Shown here in pieces: positions 35,687 to 46,761 of a stretch of 64,000 nucleotides of DNA (its first letter is position 1; each line of letters starts with the position of its first letter). This DNA comes from Aaosphaeria pasadenensis. Its lineage: Eukaryota > Ascomycota > Dothideomycetes > Pleosporales. Position numbers and translations under genes: made by a program. The notes under the pieces are model-generated. The model saw only the letters and a program-made list of their open reading frames with translations. It was not told where the DNA came from and ran no database searches. Location of the stretch: the NCBI GenBank assembly GCA_022813625.1, contig JAKLMB010000023.1, positions 248,001 through 312,000 on the forward strand. The letters are read 5' to 3'.

Positions 35687-35728
35687 TGTACCTGTACCTG
35701 TACCTGTGCCTGTGCCTGTGCCTGTACC
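35687..35728 (+). repeat. Hexamer minisatellite TGTACC/TGTGCC, 7 units
   Basis: Seven perfect-length hexamers in a row: three TGTACC, three TGTGCC and one TGTACC. The block structure of the A/G variant suggests recent slippage. Confidence 0.9.
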
Positions 35729-36403
35729 CTAATTTCTAGGTTCTTAGTGTCTGGCTCGGCGGAGCGAGCATCTCCGGGGCTATACGCAAAGCGTAGGGGG
35801 GATGTTGGTGGGTTCATGAGGTAGACGGATGGTCAGACGATCTGAAGGGTAGAGCAGATGGAGGAGGTTTGGACGGGAGGTTGGACGTAATTAGAGTTTT
35901 TGGCGTTTGCGGGTGTTGGATTGAATCAATGCAGTGCCAAAGCAAGACACCTCGGTGTCATGAGTTCGTTCATTCAGCATGTGGTTGATTGCTTGGGCGA
36001 AAGCAAGATTATGATAGTTGGTCACGTACACGGTACTGCAATCGAGAAGTCGCACATCATCAATCAATCAATGCCCGTGTATGTGAAGGAAAGAAGGAGG
36101 CCATAATTCTACAGTACACAACACAGCTATAGCCCAATAAAAAGAGATAATGCAGAAGAGTGGTTTTCACCATCCCGCATTCCCATCGTACAAAAAACAT
36201 GCATGCATGAAACGAAGGCTCCATCGAGACCTTGATGGAGCCCACTCATGTTAAGTTCACCCGCAAGAAACTCCCAATCCTTTCCCCAATTAGCGCCCCG
36301 AAAACCCAACACAATCGCACCATCACTGTCCTATCTCTCCTTCTTCGCCACACGTGCTTCATCCATAGCAACAGAGCGGGAAACAAAAGACGAACGCTCA
36401 CCA

Positions 36404-38595
36404 CTACGAAGCGTCGCCGTCCGCGCCCTCGCCGCCATGGTGCATCTCGGTGCCGTGGAACGCGTCGCCGAAGGCCGAGTCGTCGACGAGGTCGAGCCCC
36501 ATGTTGTCGTCGACATTCGTGTAGTCTGCGAGCGCGTCGCCGGCGGTGTCGAGGTTGTCGAAGGAGCCGAAGTCGGTGCTGTCGAAGATGCCGGCGGAGG
36601 GGTCTGCGTCGGTGCTTGGCTGCTGTGGTGCGGTGGTGCTCGCGGCGGGGGCGGTGGTCGTGGCTGTTGGAGCTGATGGACCGGCAGTGGAGGAGGAGGA
36701 GGCGGGTTGTTGGGCGGTGGTGGTTGTGGTGGTGGAGGTGGTCGGGTCGACGACGACCCAGTCGTTGTCTGCGGTTCCTTCTGGGGCGCTGGGCATGTCG
36801 GGCATGTCGACGTCTAGGTCGAGGAGCTCGTTCGCGTCGTTGCTGGAGGGTTCGACGGCGGGTGCTGCCGCGGGGGCTGGGGCGCTTGGGGTGGCGACGG
36901 CTGATTGGGATTGACTTGGAGGCTGGGACAGTGCAGGGACGGAGAGACTTGCTCCTGGTGTGCCGGCGAGCGAGGTGGATCCGTACTGATCGAGGAGGCC
37001 TGCCGCACTGTTTTCGGCGTCGATGGCATCGGCGCCGCCGTTTGAGCCATTGCCATTGGTTGCAGGTGTGGCGTCGTCGCCGTTGACTTGTTGGTTCTTT
37101 TGCAGCACTTGCTCTTCGATCAATCCTCCCTTGTCGAGACATACCACACTCTTCTTGGGCTCGAACTCGACACCGACATTCTTCTGAAGCTCCTGTACGA
37201 CATCCTCCACGGGATCCGCATCTTCTTGCGCCGTAGCGTAGTCTCGTGATCGGGGGATATCTCGTAACCGTCTTTCAGCTTTGATGTATGTTCGGTTCCG
37301 CTTGAGATCGGCCATCTTCTCATGGGCGGCTTTGAGCTTGGCAAGTTCGGCCTCCTGCTTCTTAGTGTAGTCTGCGACACGAGATTCGAAGTCTTTCAAT
37401 TGCTCGGGATGTAACCTGTTATAGCTCTTGACGTCGTACTCCTTCCTCCGGTTGTCGAGACCGCTTGGATCACGTTCGATGTTCAGGGGTGGATGCTCGC
37501 CTGTCGATACGTCGAGAATGTCGACAGTGAGAGGAGCGAGCTCACCCATCAAGCCAAGCCCGAGGTCAATGGGTAGGATTTTGCCGACGGCATGAGGAGA
37601 CGAGAAGATCTCCTCCATCCACTCGTGATGTTGCTTGTATCGTGATAGACTGATCTCGCGGGGAGTCATGAAGTCAAAAGTATCCTGCGTCGAGTTCTCC
37701 TCCTCTTCCAATGTCTGTTCAAGATCTTGCGCAGGTGCTCGCGGAGGCTGGTTGACTCGCTGGCGCTTGTTCGGAGGCTGCTGGCCGGGATATGCGCCTC
37801 TCTGTGGGATCTGCTGCATGGGGTTCATCGGGTTGTAGAAGGGACTCGGTTGCGCGGCGCCGCGTTGGAACTCGACCCGAGGCCAGTTTGTGCGGTCTGC
37901 CAACATGAACTCCTTCCTGACAAGCTGGCCGGCATTCTCAAGCGTCGCTCGCTGCTGCAGAACTTGCTGGACGTCGGGGCGGATGCCGATCTGGCTTGCA
38001 GGTATGCGACTGGCGGGATCTGCTCCGGTGTAATGGACCACCCAGAGCGTAGGATCAATAGGCCCCGGGCCTTGCGTGATCCTGTATCGGTATCGAGCGT
38101 GAGATGTGACGGCCTCGTGCGGGTAGTGGAAACCGCTCTTGTGGATGAGAACTTGGATATTCTGCTCCCTGTTAGCCATGATTGTCATTGCACGGACAAG
38201 ATTCGTCGTACATAGCCCCGGATAGGAATTTCGTAGGCAACCTCGGCATCTGCCCAGACCAGTCCGTCTGATGCGAACTGGTTCTGCATGCGCGGTGGCT
38301 GCCATGTCAAGAAGAGTGTGCCATCTGGTGGAGGAGCCGGGAAGTACGTCCATGCGACGGCGGCCGTGTCCTTCACGATCGTTGGTCCTTTGATGAGATA
38401 CTCAAGAGCTTGCGCGGGTTGAAGCGACGGAACTCTTGGGAATCGGTAATTGGAGACGAGGTGCACATGGGGAAGCTAGAGGATTGCATGAGCGCATGTC
38501 GGGTTGAAAACAGCATAATCTGTACATACGACTTGGGGAGGCACAAGCTGACTTGGATCACCGGCTTGCGCGTGGTTCTGGTTCATCCCGTACAT
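36404..38595 (-). CDS. SWI/SNF and RSC complex subunit Ssr4
   Basis: Three exons on the minus strand, 38530-38595, 38212-38475 and 36404-38161, give 695 aa. The N-terminal ~350 residues match the fungal Ssr4 domain (once DUF1750): LPHVHLVSNYRFPRVPSLQPAQAL, AWTYFPAPPPDGTLFLTW, IHKSGFHYPHEAVTSHARYRYR, LWVVHYTGADPASRIP and FMTPREISLSRYKQHHEWMEEIFSS. The region ~350-440 is charged and helical. The tail is Ala/Pro/Ser/Thr low complexity with a poly-Thr run and an acidic end (FDSTDFGSFDNLDTAGDAL, DNMGLDLVDDSAFGDAF). In fission yeast, Ssr4 is shared by the SWI/SNF and RSC nucleosome remodellers. A nuclear role in chromatin is inferred. The GC-rich tail creates long open frames on both strands, which are artefacts. 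Confidence 0.9.
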
Positions 38596-39280
38596 GGTGG
38601 TGAGCGACAATGCGACAATCAGGATCCGATTACGACCGTTCGCGAAGGTTGGGGTCGGACGTCGATGTTGAGAGATGCGGAAGTTCTGTGAGCCTGTCGC
38701 GCTTTCTCCAACGCGACGGACAATTGCCAAGCATTATGGATGAGCACGTCACGTGAGATCCTGGATCACTCAATTTGGTATGGTGCGTTATGCACGTTGC
38801 TCAATTATCTGTTTGGTCTCGAAATCACTGAATCTATCATCACTGCTTTCAGGCCTTTGATATCATATGTTGTTTTACATTTTCTCTGAATTCGCATGTA
38901 TGGCCGATGTTCTGGCCTCCTACTACCTGCAAAATTCCATTATAATCATCCTACAAGGACTGCGCAAAAGCCCAGCGCAAAATTAACTTTTTGCCAATCC
39001 TTTGGCAATGTCGGGGAATCTCTGAAGTATTATAGACGTGTAGTCATAGTGTACATGTTTGAACTGCTACTCATATTCACGTGCCAAACCGATATCGCTT
39101 CGTTTCGAGGGCGTATAGGCCATGGTTCTGGGACTGTAGTAGATGAGCGAGCTGTTTAGGCGTTTATCGCGTCAGTCTCAACGGTTGCAAGCTATACAAA
39201 GACGCATTTATGAAACTTTGCGCATATTGTTGCGTTGGTGTCGAGATCCAATCTTGAATGATGGTGATCGGCAATTGAGC
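38596..39280. other. Short intergenic region, nothing recognised
   Basis: About 690 bases upstream of Ssr4 and downstream of the RBM42-like gene. No gene or repeat is seen. Confidence 0.45.
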
Positions 39281-40339
39281 TCAACCCAAAATTCTAGGTC
39301 CGCCAGACTTTTTATGGGGGTGTTTCTGGATGCCGTTATGAGCAAAAGTGCCCGCTCCGGCTGCAGCGTTTCCAGGTTTATTGTTTCCTTTCTTGTTGTT
39401 CTTTCCATACTTCCCATGCTTGTCGTCTTTCTTAGTGGTTGCAGTGACTTCGGTGTTGGCTCGCTTTATACGGACTGGATGGCTGCCAATGTACTTGCCT
39501 TCCATCTCCTTAGCGGCGCGAAAGTAGTCGTCAGTGTTTGAGAAACTGACAAATCCATAACTCTTGCTCTTGGTGGACTTCTTGTCGCGCACGACGCGCG
39601 CCTTGGACACGGAAGGATATTTGGAGAAGGCTTTGAGAAGAGAGTCATCGGTCACTTCTCCCGCGAGATTTCCGACGAAAAGACGTGGATGCAATGGATC
39701 CCACTCGAGCAAAGACGAATCCTCCCAGGTTTTTCCACCGCCCTGACGCAAGACCGTCTTCTGTTTGCCCTTGTCAGCGCCTGTGCCACTGGCAGCATCG
39801 CGGTCGGGGGTAGATGTAGTCTCGCCTGTCCTAGATCCAAGCGGGACCGTGTTCGCGTTGCCCTGCGCTCCCTTCTTATTTCCCGTATCTTCCTTGGGCG
39901 CATAGGCACTGTTCCATGCTGCGATTTGTGCCTCCTCTTCAGGGTCGAGCCCTCCCTGTCTTCCATACCCGCGCCCACCGGTGGCACCAGGAACACCATA
40001 AGGGTTTCCGTAGGCTGAAGATGTAGAGGTGCCGTAGCTAGGCTGCTGTTGCTGATAGTATGCATTTGACGGGTACTGATTTGAGTGATACCCACCAGTG
40101 TTGTAGGGGGCATGTGAAGACATCATACCTGGCGCTGTGGCAGCAGACATGTACGGTTGAGGAGCCCGCGACACCACGGAGCGTGGCATGAGGCCGTTGA
40201 AGGCGGGAGCAGCGTTGGGATAGGTACGCGCCGAGCTGTTGGTGTTGTGTCGAGGAGGTGCAGAATAGGTCGCGCTCGGAGGACGCGCAGGGAGGGAGTG
40301 GTGAGGTTCCAGGTTGTTGTTGTTAGACGGCCCAGACAT
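39281..40339 (-). CDS. RNA-binding protein, RBM42-like (single RRM)
   Basis: A single exon of 352 aa. A low-complexity N-terminus rich in Ser/Pro/Tyr/Asn/Gln (about 1-200) is followed by the RBM42 hallmark KTWEDSSLLEWDPLHPRLFVGNLAGEV and one RRM at about 218-296 (RNP2 LFVGNL, RNP1 KSYGFVSF), then the family-specific YFRAAKEMEGKYIGSHPVRIKRA. A basic Lys/Gly/Asn tail follows. RBM42-type proteins are linked to mRNA binding and splicing; fungal members are little studied. It is divergent from gnd1, with a 2.4-kb shared spacer. Confidence 0.9.
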   Translation of the reverse strand: MSGPSNNNNLEPHHSLPARPPSATYSAPPRHNTNSSARTYPNAAPAFNGLMPRSVVSRAPQPYMSAATAPGMMSSHAPYNTGGYHSNQYPSNAYYQQQQPSYGTSTSSAYGNPYGVPGATGGRGYGRQGGLDPEEEAQIAAWNSAYAPKEDTGNKKGAQGNANTVPLGSRTGETTSTPDRDAASGTGADKGKQKTVLRQGGGKTWEDSSLLEWDPLHPRLFVGNLAGEVTDDSLLKAFSKYPSVSKARVVRDKKSTKSKSYGFVSFSNTDDYFRAAKEMEGKYIGSHPVRIKRANTEVTATTKKDDKHGKYGKNNKKGNNKPGNAAAGAGTFAHNGIQKHPHKKSGGPRILG

Positions 40340-42738
40340 AATGCTGACTGTGACGATGGTTTGGATGCGTTATCAGGTGGAGTCTGAGAGTGCAGCACGT
40401 ACCCTTGGTACAGACTGCAGAGACTGATTGTTACTGTTTCTGATTGAGGATGGAGGAGGTTACGACAAGTTAGGTGACGCAGTTCAGAGCAGGGATGGAA
40501 CGGCCGCGGCTGTGAATTCTGGCCGGGCGTAGGCAAGGCAAGTAGGCAGGTAGGCTGAGGCAGGTAGGGTTGGCAAAGCAGTCTGGAATAGGGTGGAGTA
40601 TGATGAATTACCTTCGGAAATCGGGGAGTATGTACTCCTGTGTATGGATGATACTCCTCTTTAGTGGGTAAAGGGTATTTTCTGGGTAAGGTATGCGTGG
40701 GAGGGTGGAGTAACTCGAGTCCCTTTGGTTGCAACGAGAAATGCCGCACTTGGGTCGGTTGGTGGTTGGTGTGGGTGAAAGGTTGTTAGGAGGGAAGAGG
40801 CTGATGTTTGCTGACTGAACGCGGCGTGGGAGGGCGGCGGGCGCCAAGCGCTTTGTGGGAAGGATTAATAAGGATGTGTTACGGTTAAAGAGCCAGAGAC
40901 GGAGATCGGGCTTTGGACTTTGGCTGGTCGGCCCGCACGCGTGGGAGGGTAAATTTGATGCTTAGGCCGACTATAGCTAGATAGTAGGAGAACGAGGCGT
41001 GTATCGTGTGTTTTTGTTGGGGCAAAACTTGTCAAGGAGGTTTCGAAGGAGGAGGAAGAAAAAATGATAGATGAGGGTCTTGGCAGGTTACGACTATGAT
41101 GATGGGTGAAGGACTGAAGCTTGATGGACACCTCCAGGTAGGTGGATGGGAATCATTATTACTCGTACGGAATACTGTATGGAAATAATACTACGATATA
41201 CTACATCATAAGTAAAAATAAAGACCAATTTGCTCTTCCTCCATTTTCTCGTCATTTCTCTTCTTTTCCATTCCCATAGATATCATCAGTATGTCCAGAT
41301 TGAGAGATGTGCTCCGAGGCCGCAATCCGCAAACGCCGACGCACACGTGACATACGGACCACCGTTTTTGGAGGGGGAGGGGATGCAAGAGTTTCCATAG
41401 TTACTGTAACATCAAAGTCGGTTACTTGTCATCCATATTGATGACTACGAGTAGGTAGGGATACGAGTACAACCATTGTCTTCCATCATCATTATACAGA
41501 CTGCTATCGTATGTACATACACGTCAACGTCTGTCTTCCTTTTCCTTCTTGAGGAGATGGGGGAAGTCTTACAATAAATAAGTCACGAACAAGCGGCATC
41601 TGGTAATCAAGGCTTGTTGGTCTCACTGGGCAGCAATGGGTAATTGTTCCCCGAATGAGGAGGGACAAAGCAGGGGTGGGTTGGCGTAGGGGAAGTAGAC
41701 TGTAACTTGTAAGAGGTAGGGTAATATTACTACAGTAGTACCATCTTTTGTCATCATTGTAATGGGATAGTCAACTCACTCAGGCACCGAGTTACGTAGG
41801 TATTGACCAGCTAATAAGCATACCCACCTAATCAGCTCAGCCAACTATCCAGGTAACTAGTAGTAATGATACATCATTCTTTCTTTTAGTAGGAAAGAGG
41901 GAGGTGGAGGTGGAGGCGGAGGTGGAGTTTAGCAGAGGCTGCCGGAGAGGGAAATAATCCATCACCACCACATGGCACAGAGTATCAAATGCGTTTTTCC
42001 GTTCTCCGTGGTGCAGTTCCAGAAAGTCACAAATGACAAACAGACGACAAACAGCAATTAGTCTCACCATCTCCTTAGTGTACGATAGTGTATAGAGTGG
42101 TAAGAGGATACTGGCAGTAATTACTGTTTGCGCTACCACCGCGGCCGACGCGCGCTTTCTCCGGTGGGTTTTACTTACTACGTACACAGTAGGTATTCGG
42201 TAGGTAGGCCTCGTACGGTGTTCCCTCCTGTCCATGTCCATGCCACGCCTTGCCTTGCCTCCGTGTCTCCTAGCTAGGTATCTAGGTAGTTAGTACTGTG
42301 TAGTGGTTAGGTTTGGAATTAGACGGATTAGACGGATTAGATGGATTAGAAAGAATCTGTAGGGATGATTTATTGGGACGTGCTTGACGCTCATTGACGC
42401 AGGCCGTAACCAATTGCCCCGCCCACGCCGCTTGCCGCTACTCAGTTCACTACTCCCACTCCAGTCTCCCACCCATCTCCCCCTCCACCACCATTACCAC
42501 CACACCAAGAAAACAAGTCCATCAAACTTCCGGGTCGGAAAGAAAGCCAAAAAACGTACTTATCTACATCCCACCCCCAGCTCATCCGTCAGTCTTCTCC
42601 TGTCCTCCTATCCTCCATCTTCATCCAATTCCAATTCCAATCTCTCCATTGCCGTTGCCTTTGCAAAGCAACTGGATACCCCGCCATTAACATACCCCCT
42701 CAATCTTACCATCACATAGCTCAACAACAACCCCCACC
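40340..42738. other. Divergent spacer RBM42-like / 6PGDH
   Basis: About 2.4 kb. It contains short repeats (listed separately), a GGAGGT-rich run (about 41899-41928), several TAGGTA/ACCTA motifs between 41.4 and 42.3 kb, and a strongly pyrimidine-rich leader (42410-42735) before the gnd1 ATG, typical of highly expressed fungal genes. Open frames here lack any domain. Confidence 0.5.
42318..42353 (+). repeat. Four tandem copies of a 9-mer (ATTAGACGG)
   Basis: ATTAGACGG twice, then ATTAGATGG and ATTAGAAAG, directly adjacent. It lies ~385 bases upstream of the 6PGDH start codon, so it could be a small minisatellite or a cluster of binding sites. Confidence 0.8.
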
Positions 42739-44769
42739 ATGTCTGAAGCCGTTGGAGATTTCGGCCTCATCGGCCTTGCTGTAAGTTCCATTGCTCCCTT
42801 CAATCCTTCCTCCCCTTTGCTACGCATTGCGCGTTGGAACAGATGGCTAACTCTCAATCCTCTAGGTCATGGGCCAGAACTTGATTCTGAATGCGTAAGC
42901 CGCTACTCAAGACCCTATTGCTTCCATAAGCCTTGCTAACTTCAATTCAAGCGCCGATCACGGTTTCACTGTACGTTAACCCCCTTACCCATCTGAAGTA
43001 TCATCGGGGCAGTTTCGCTGACTATCATCAAGGTTGTTGCTTTCAACCGAACGTAGGATCAATCCCAGCTCCCCCGCACTGCCTCCAATGGTAGACTGAC
43101 AATCGAACAGCGTCGCCAAGGTTGACCGTTTCCTCGAGAATGGTAGGTTCCAACCGCCGGCATCATTTTACATTCATACAGAATTGGTCGGCTAACGCAA
43201 TGCTATGCAGAGGCCAAGGGCAAGTCCATTGTCGGCGCAAACTCCATCAAGGACTTCGTCTCCAAGCTCAAGAAGCCCCGAAGGATGATGATGCTCGTCA
43301 TGGCCGGAAAGCCCGTCGACGACTTCATTGAGCTCCTCCTTACTGAGGGAGGTGTTGAGGAGGGCGACATCATCATCGATGGTGGAAACTCCCACTACCC
43401 CGACACCAACCGCCGCACAAAGTACCTTGCCACCAAGGGCATCCGTTACGTTGGTAGCGGTGTCTCCGGTGGAGAGGAGGGTGCCCGTTACGGTCCCTCC
43501 ATCATGCCCGGTGGTAACGAGGAGGCATGGCCATACATCAAGGTGAGTCGAGAAGGGCTGGTTCGGGAGATTGCACGATTCTAATACAAGTGAACAGGAC
43601 GTCCTCCAGTCCATCTCCGCCAAGTCTGATGGCGAGGCCTGCTGCCAGTGGGTCGGTGACGAGGGTGCCGGTCACTACGTCAAGATGGTGCACAACGGTA
43701 TTGAGTACGGTGACATGCAATTGATTTGCGAGGTAAGCCAGGGTCGACATGAACCTGCAGAAACCATCGATTAATTCCGCGACAGGCCTACGATATCATG
43801 AAGCGCGGTCTTGGAATGAAGAACAAGGAGATCGGTGATGTCTTCACCGAGTGGAACAAGGGTGTCTTGGACTCTTTCCTCATTGAGATCACCCGCGACA
43901 TCATGTACAAGAACGACGAGAAGGATGGTGTCCCCATCGTTGAGAAGATCCTCGACTCTGCTGGCCAGAAGGGTACCGGAAAGTGGACCGCCATCAACGC
44001 TCTTGACCTCGGCATGCCCGTCACCTTGATCGGTGAGGCTGTCTTCGCCCGTTGCTTGTCCTCGATCAAGGCTGAGCGTACCCGTGCCTCTGCCATCCTC
44101 GACGGACCCACCCCCAGCTTCACTGGAGACAGGCAGGCATTCATCGACAACCTTGAGCAGGCCCTCTACGCCTCCAAGATCATCTCCTACGCACAGGGCT
44201 TCATGTTGATGGAGAGCGTAAGTACACCACAGAAAAAAGCTCGTGAACGATATTTCTAACAAGACTACAGGCCGCTAAGGAGTACGGCTGGAAGCTCAAC
44301 AAGCCCGAGATCGCCCTCATGTGGCGTGGTGGCTGCATCATCCGCTCTGTCTTCCTCAAGGACATCACCAAGGCCTACCGTGCCAACCCCAACCTCGAGA
44401 ACTTGCTCTTCGACGACTTCTTCAACAAGGCTATCCACAAGGCACAGCCCGGATGGAGAGAGTAAGTCTATTCTGAGCCCCGGGATTGTAGCCACTTTCA
44501 ATGCTAACATGAACTGCAGCGTCATCTCCAAGGGAGCTCTCTGGGGTATCCCCACCCCCGCTTTCAGCACTGCTCTTAGCTTCTACGACGGTTACCGCAC
44601 CAAGGACCTCCCCGCCAACCTCCTCCAGGCCCAGCGTGACTACTTCGGTGCCCACACCTTCAGGGTCAAGCCTGAGTTCGCCAGCGAGGAGTTCCCCGAG
44701 GGCCAGAACATCCACGTCAACTGGACCGGAAGGGGAGGCAACGTCTCTGCCTCAACATACACCGCATAA
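42739..44769 (+). CDS. gnd1: 6-phosphogluconate dehydrogenase, decarboxylating
   Basis: Ten exons: 42739-42780, 42866-42894, 42952-42970, 43033-43052, 43111-43142, 43211-43542, 43598-43732, 43786-44217, 44271-44461 and 44520-44769, giving 493 aa. It catalyses NADP-dependent oxidative decarboxylation of 6-phosphogluconate to ribulose-5-P in the cytosolic pentose phosphate pathway. The Rossmann motif GLAVMGQNLILNAADHGF is spread across three exons. Others are VVAFNRT, IIDGGNSHYPDT, the signature ILDSAGQKGTGKWTA, GHYVKMVHNGIEYGDMQ with catalytic-type Lys/His/Asn, and the C-terminal FRVKPEF plus HVNWTGRGG. Length is normal. Codon use is strongly biased (GAG, AAG, ACC, CTC), as expected for high expression, and the leader is pyrimidine-rich. 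The five tiny first exons are unusual. Confidence 0.96.
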
Positions 44770-45845
44770 GCGGGTGATGGTGATGGTTGGATGATGATTG
44801 GAAGGTTGATTAATTGATAAGATTTTTATTACGGTTGAGGATCAGCCGTAGATGCAGCGACATCTGCTCATGAAAAAATAATGCCCATATAGGATACAGA
44901 AGAATATTCAAAATTTCAAAAAGTGAAAACAATAGTTCCCCCGATTATTGATTCCAGTGATTGCCATCAATGTGTCATTGAGTATCATTAACTATTGTAG
45001 TTGTTGTCTACACTATACAGAGTAATTCCTTGTAGTTGCGATTATTTCCAATGTTTGTGATCTGACGTTTTGGCGGGCAGCTAGCCGTTTCAAGGCTAGC
45101 TCTCAATGGGGACCGTACCCAGCGCCAGACAATGCGAGACTCTGGAAGATCGAGAATGAATTGATGAATGCCTATGTTTCTTCTACGCGCGGAGTACAAT
45201 ATAATCGCCTTTGTGTGCTATAATATGCGCCAATCATTAATTATAAAACAAGAACTTTCATAGCGATCGCTCTACCAAACGGCAGGCAGGTGAAACGAAA
45301 CGGAAGCGTGACAGGACAGGACAGGTCCAGGGTGCGGTGGTTCGGAAAGTTTCCCACCACACCTGGACCACACACACCACAAACCCGCTCCGGCCAGCGA
45401 TCCAAGCAAGCGCCAGCGGCCAGTGCCAGTGCCAGCGCCAGTTCATGTTCAAGTTCCCCAGTAGCAGCTACTAATAAAAGTGACAGTGCAACTTGCGAGT
45501 TACCTTGCCTTGTTCTCCAAAAGTGCAGCGCGGCCCTGAACCATTTGCATCATCCGCATCCGCTGCGTGCGCACCTCTACTTCTTCTTCCTTCTTGCGCC
45601 CGCCTGCTGCCGACTCCCCCTTTCCTCTCCTCCGTCGTGCGCAGTCATTATCCTATTCTTCTTGTCGCTCCTTAGCATTGGTTTCTTCCGCTTTGCATGA
45701 CTCTCTGGCGTTTGGCTTCCGGGAGTCTTTGGTGAGCGTCAAGTCCGGAGTAATCGATTAATCAACTTTCAGACGCTTCCTCCACACATCTACCTACACG
45801 GTACCCACCCCGAACACCGTCCGCACCACGGAAGAACGAGCCATC
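44770..45845. other. Intergenic between 6PGDH and Lsm12
   Basis: About 1.08 kb. It holds a CCAGTG/CCAGCG hexamer cluster (about 45411-45440) and a pyrimidine-rich leader before Lsm12. No gene is supported. Confidence 0.45.
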
Positions 45846-46761
45846 ATGGCCGATACCAAGAGGCAGAGCATGGCGGGAAAGGTCGCTACACCAAAGGTCG
45901 GCCCTACCAAGGAGGTAATTGATGGTGACTCCAGCCTGTACAAGGCCGTTGGAGCACGGTATGTCTCTCCTGCAACCGCATCCTCTCCTCCCCCGACAAA
46001 GGAAGCCCCCTCGTACAATCCAAAGCAAAATCCATGCTGACGCGCAGTCGAACCGCAGGATCAAAATTACTTGCGCCCCGCACAACAACGTGCTTGAGGG
46101 CACCCTGTTCACAACATGCAACGTCACCAACGCAATCGCAATAAACACCGCACCCGCCCCGCCGAACCCCTCAGCGCCGCTGTCCAGTCAGCCTGGCGAC
46201 TTCCACATCATTCCGTTCGCCCACATCGTGACCTTCGAGCTCGTCGGTCCGGGAGAGCGGGCACCCGAATCCGCCGCGGGCTTTGATGGAGCTCTGCCTA
46301 GCATCACCAAGGTGGATCTCGAGGCATTGAAGGCGAGAGAGGAGAACACCATCCGAGAGATGAAGAAGAAGGATGCACAAAAGGGCAAGGGCGTCACCAA
46401 GGAAGCTCAGGAGTTGTTTGATTACATCGCTAGGACGTGAGTGTTCCCTTCGTCTTCCTCCGTCTTTGTTTTCTTTCCCCACGACTGACCCTTCAACCTG
46501 GGATTTATCATGTCTCGCTAACCTTATTGTCTCACCATTAGACTCCCACTCCGATGGGCAGGGACCCAAATCGTTGTCAACGAAGCATCGCTCATCGACG
46601 CGCCGTACGGCCTCAACAACATCAAGTCCGCGCCCGGCAAGGAGCAAAGTGAAGCCCACGTCCGTAAGATCGTCGAGCGCTTCTACCAACTCAAGAAGCC
46701 CGCACAGGGAGCCCCTCGAGCCTCGGTCGCAACCCCAATCGCGCCCCGGAAAGGCGGTTGA
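45846..46761 (+). CDS. Lsm12-like protein (LSM plus anticodon-binding-like domain)
   Basis: Three exons, 45846-45958, 46059-46436 and 46542-46761, give 236 aa. An LSM-type fold starts after a short basic N-terminus (ARIKITCAPHNNVLEGTLFTTC...NAIAINTAP, then FHIIPFAHIVTFELVG). The second half is the AD domain (DLEALKAREENTIREMKKKDAQKGKGVTKEAQELFDYIARTLPLRWAGTQIVVNEASLIDAPYGLNNI), followed by VRKIVERFYQLKK. Lsm12 associates with ataxin-2/Pbp1 and ribosomes in mRNA regulation and stress granules. Length fits the family. No unusual residues are seen. Confidence 0.88.

Larger units (their letters stand above)
34681..36403. other. Intergenic, tyrosinase promoter side
   Basis: About 1.7 kb between the tyrosinase start and the Ssr4 3' end. 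It holds a TATATAAAG site and a hexamer minisatellite, listed separately. A plus-strand frame at 34775-35275 has no recognisable motif. Confidence 0.45.

Noticed and set aside
35687..35728. CRISPR-like or coding repeat
   Set aside because: Six-base units with no spacers; a plain minisatellite.
36232..37142. Arg/His-rich open frames of 284 (+) and 298 (-) codons over the Ssr4 tail
   Set aside because: They overlap the GC-rich low-complexity 3' part of Ssr4 in other frames. Their composition is that expected from reading Ala/Ser/Thr/Asp codons out of frame, and no domain is present.
41837..42241. 134-codon minus-strand frame in the 6PGDH spacer
   Set aside because: It overlaps simple G/A-rich repeats and shows no domain or conserved-looking stretch.
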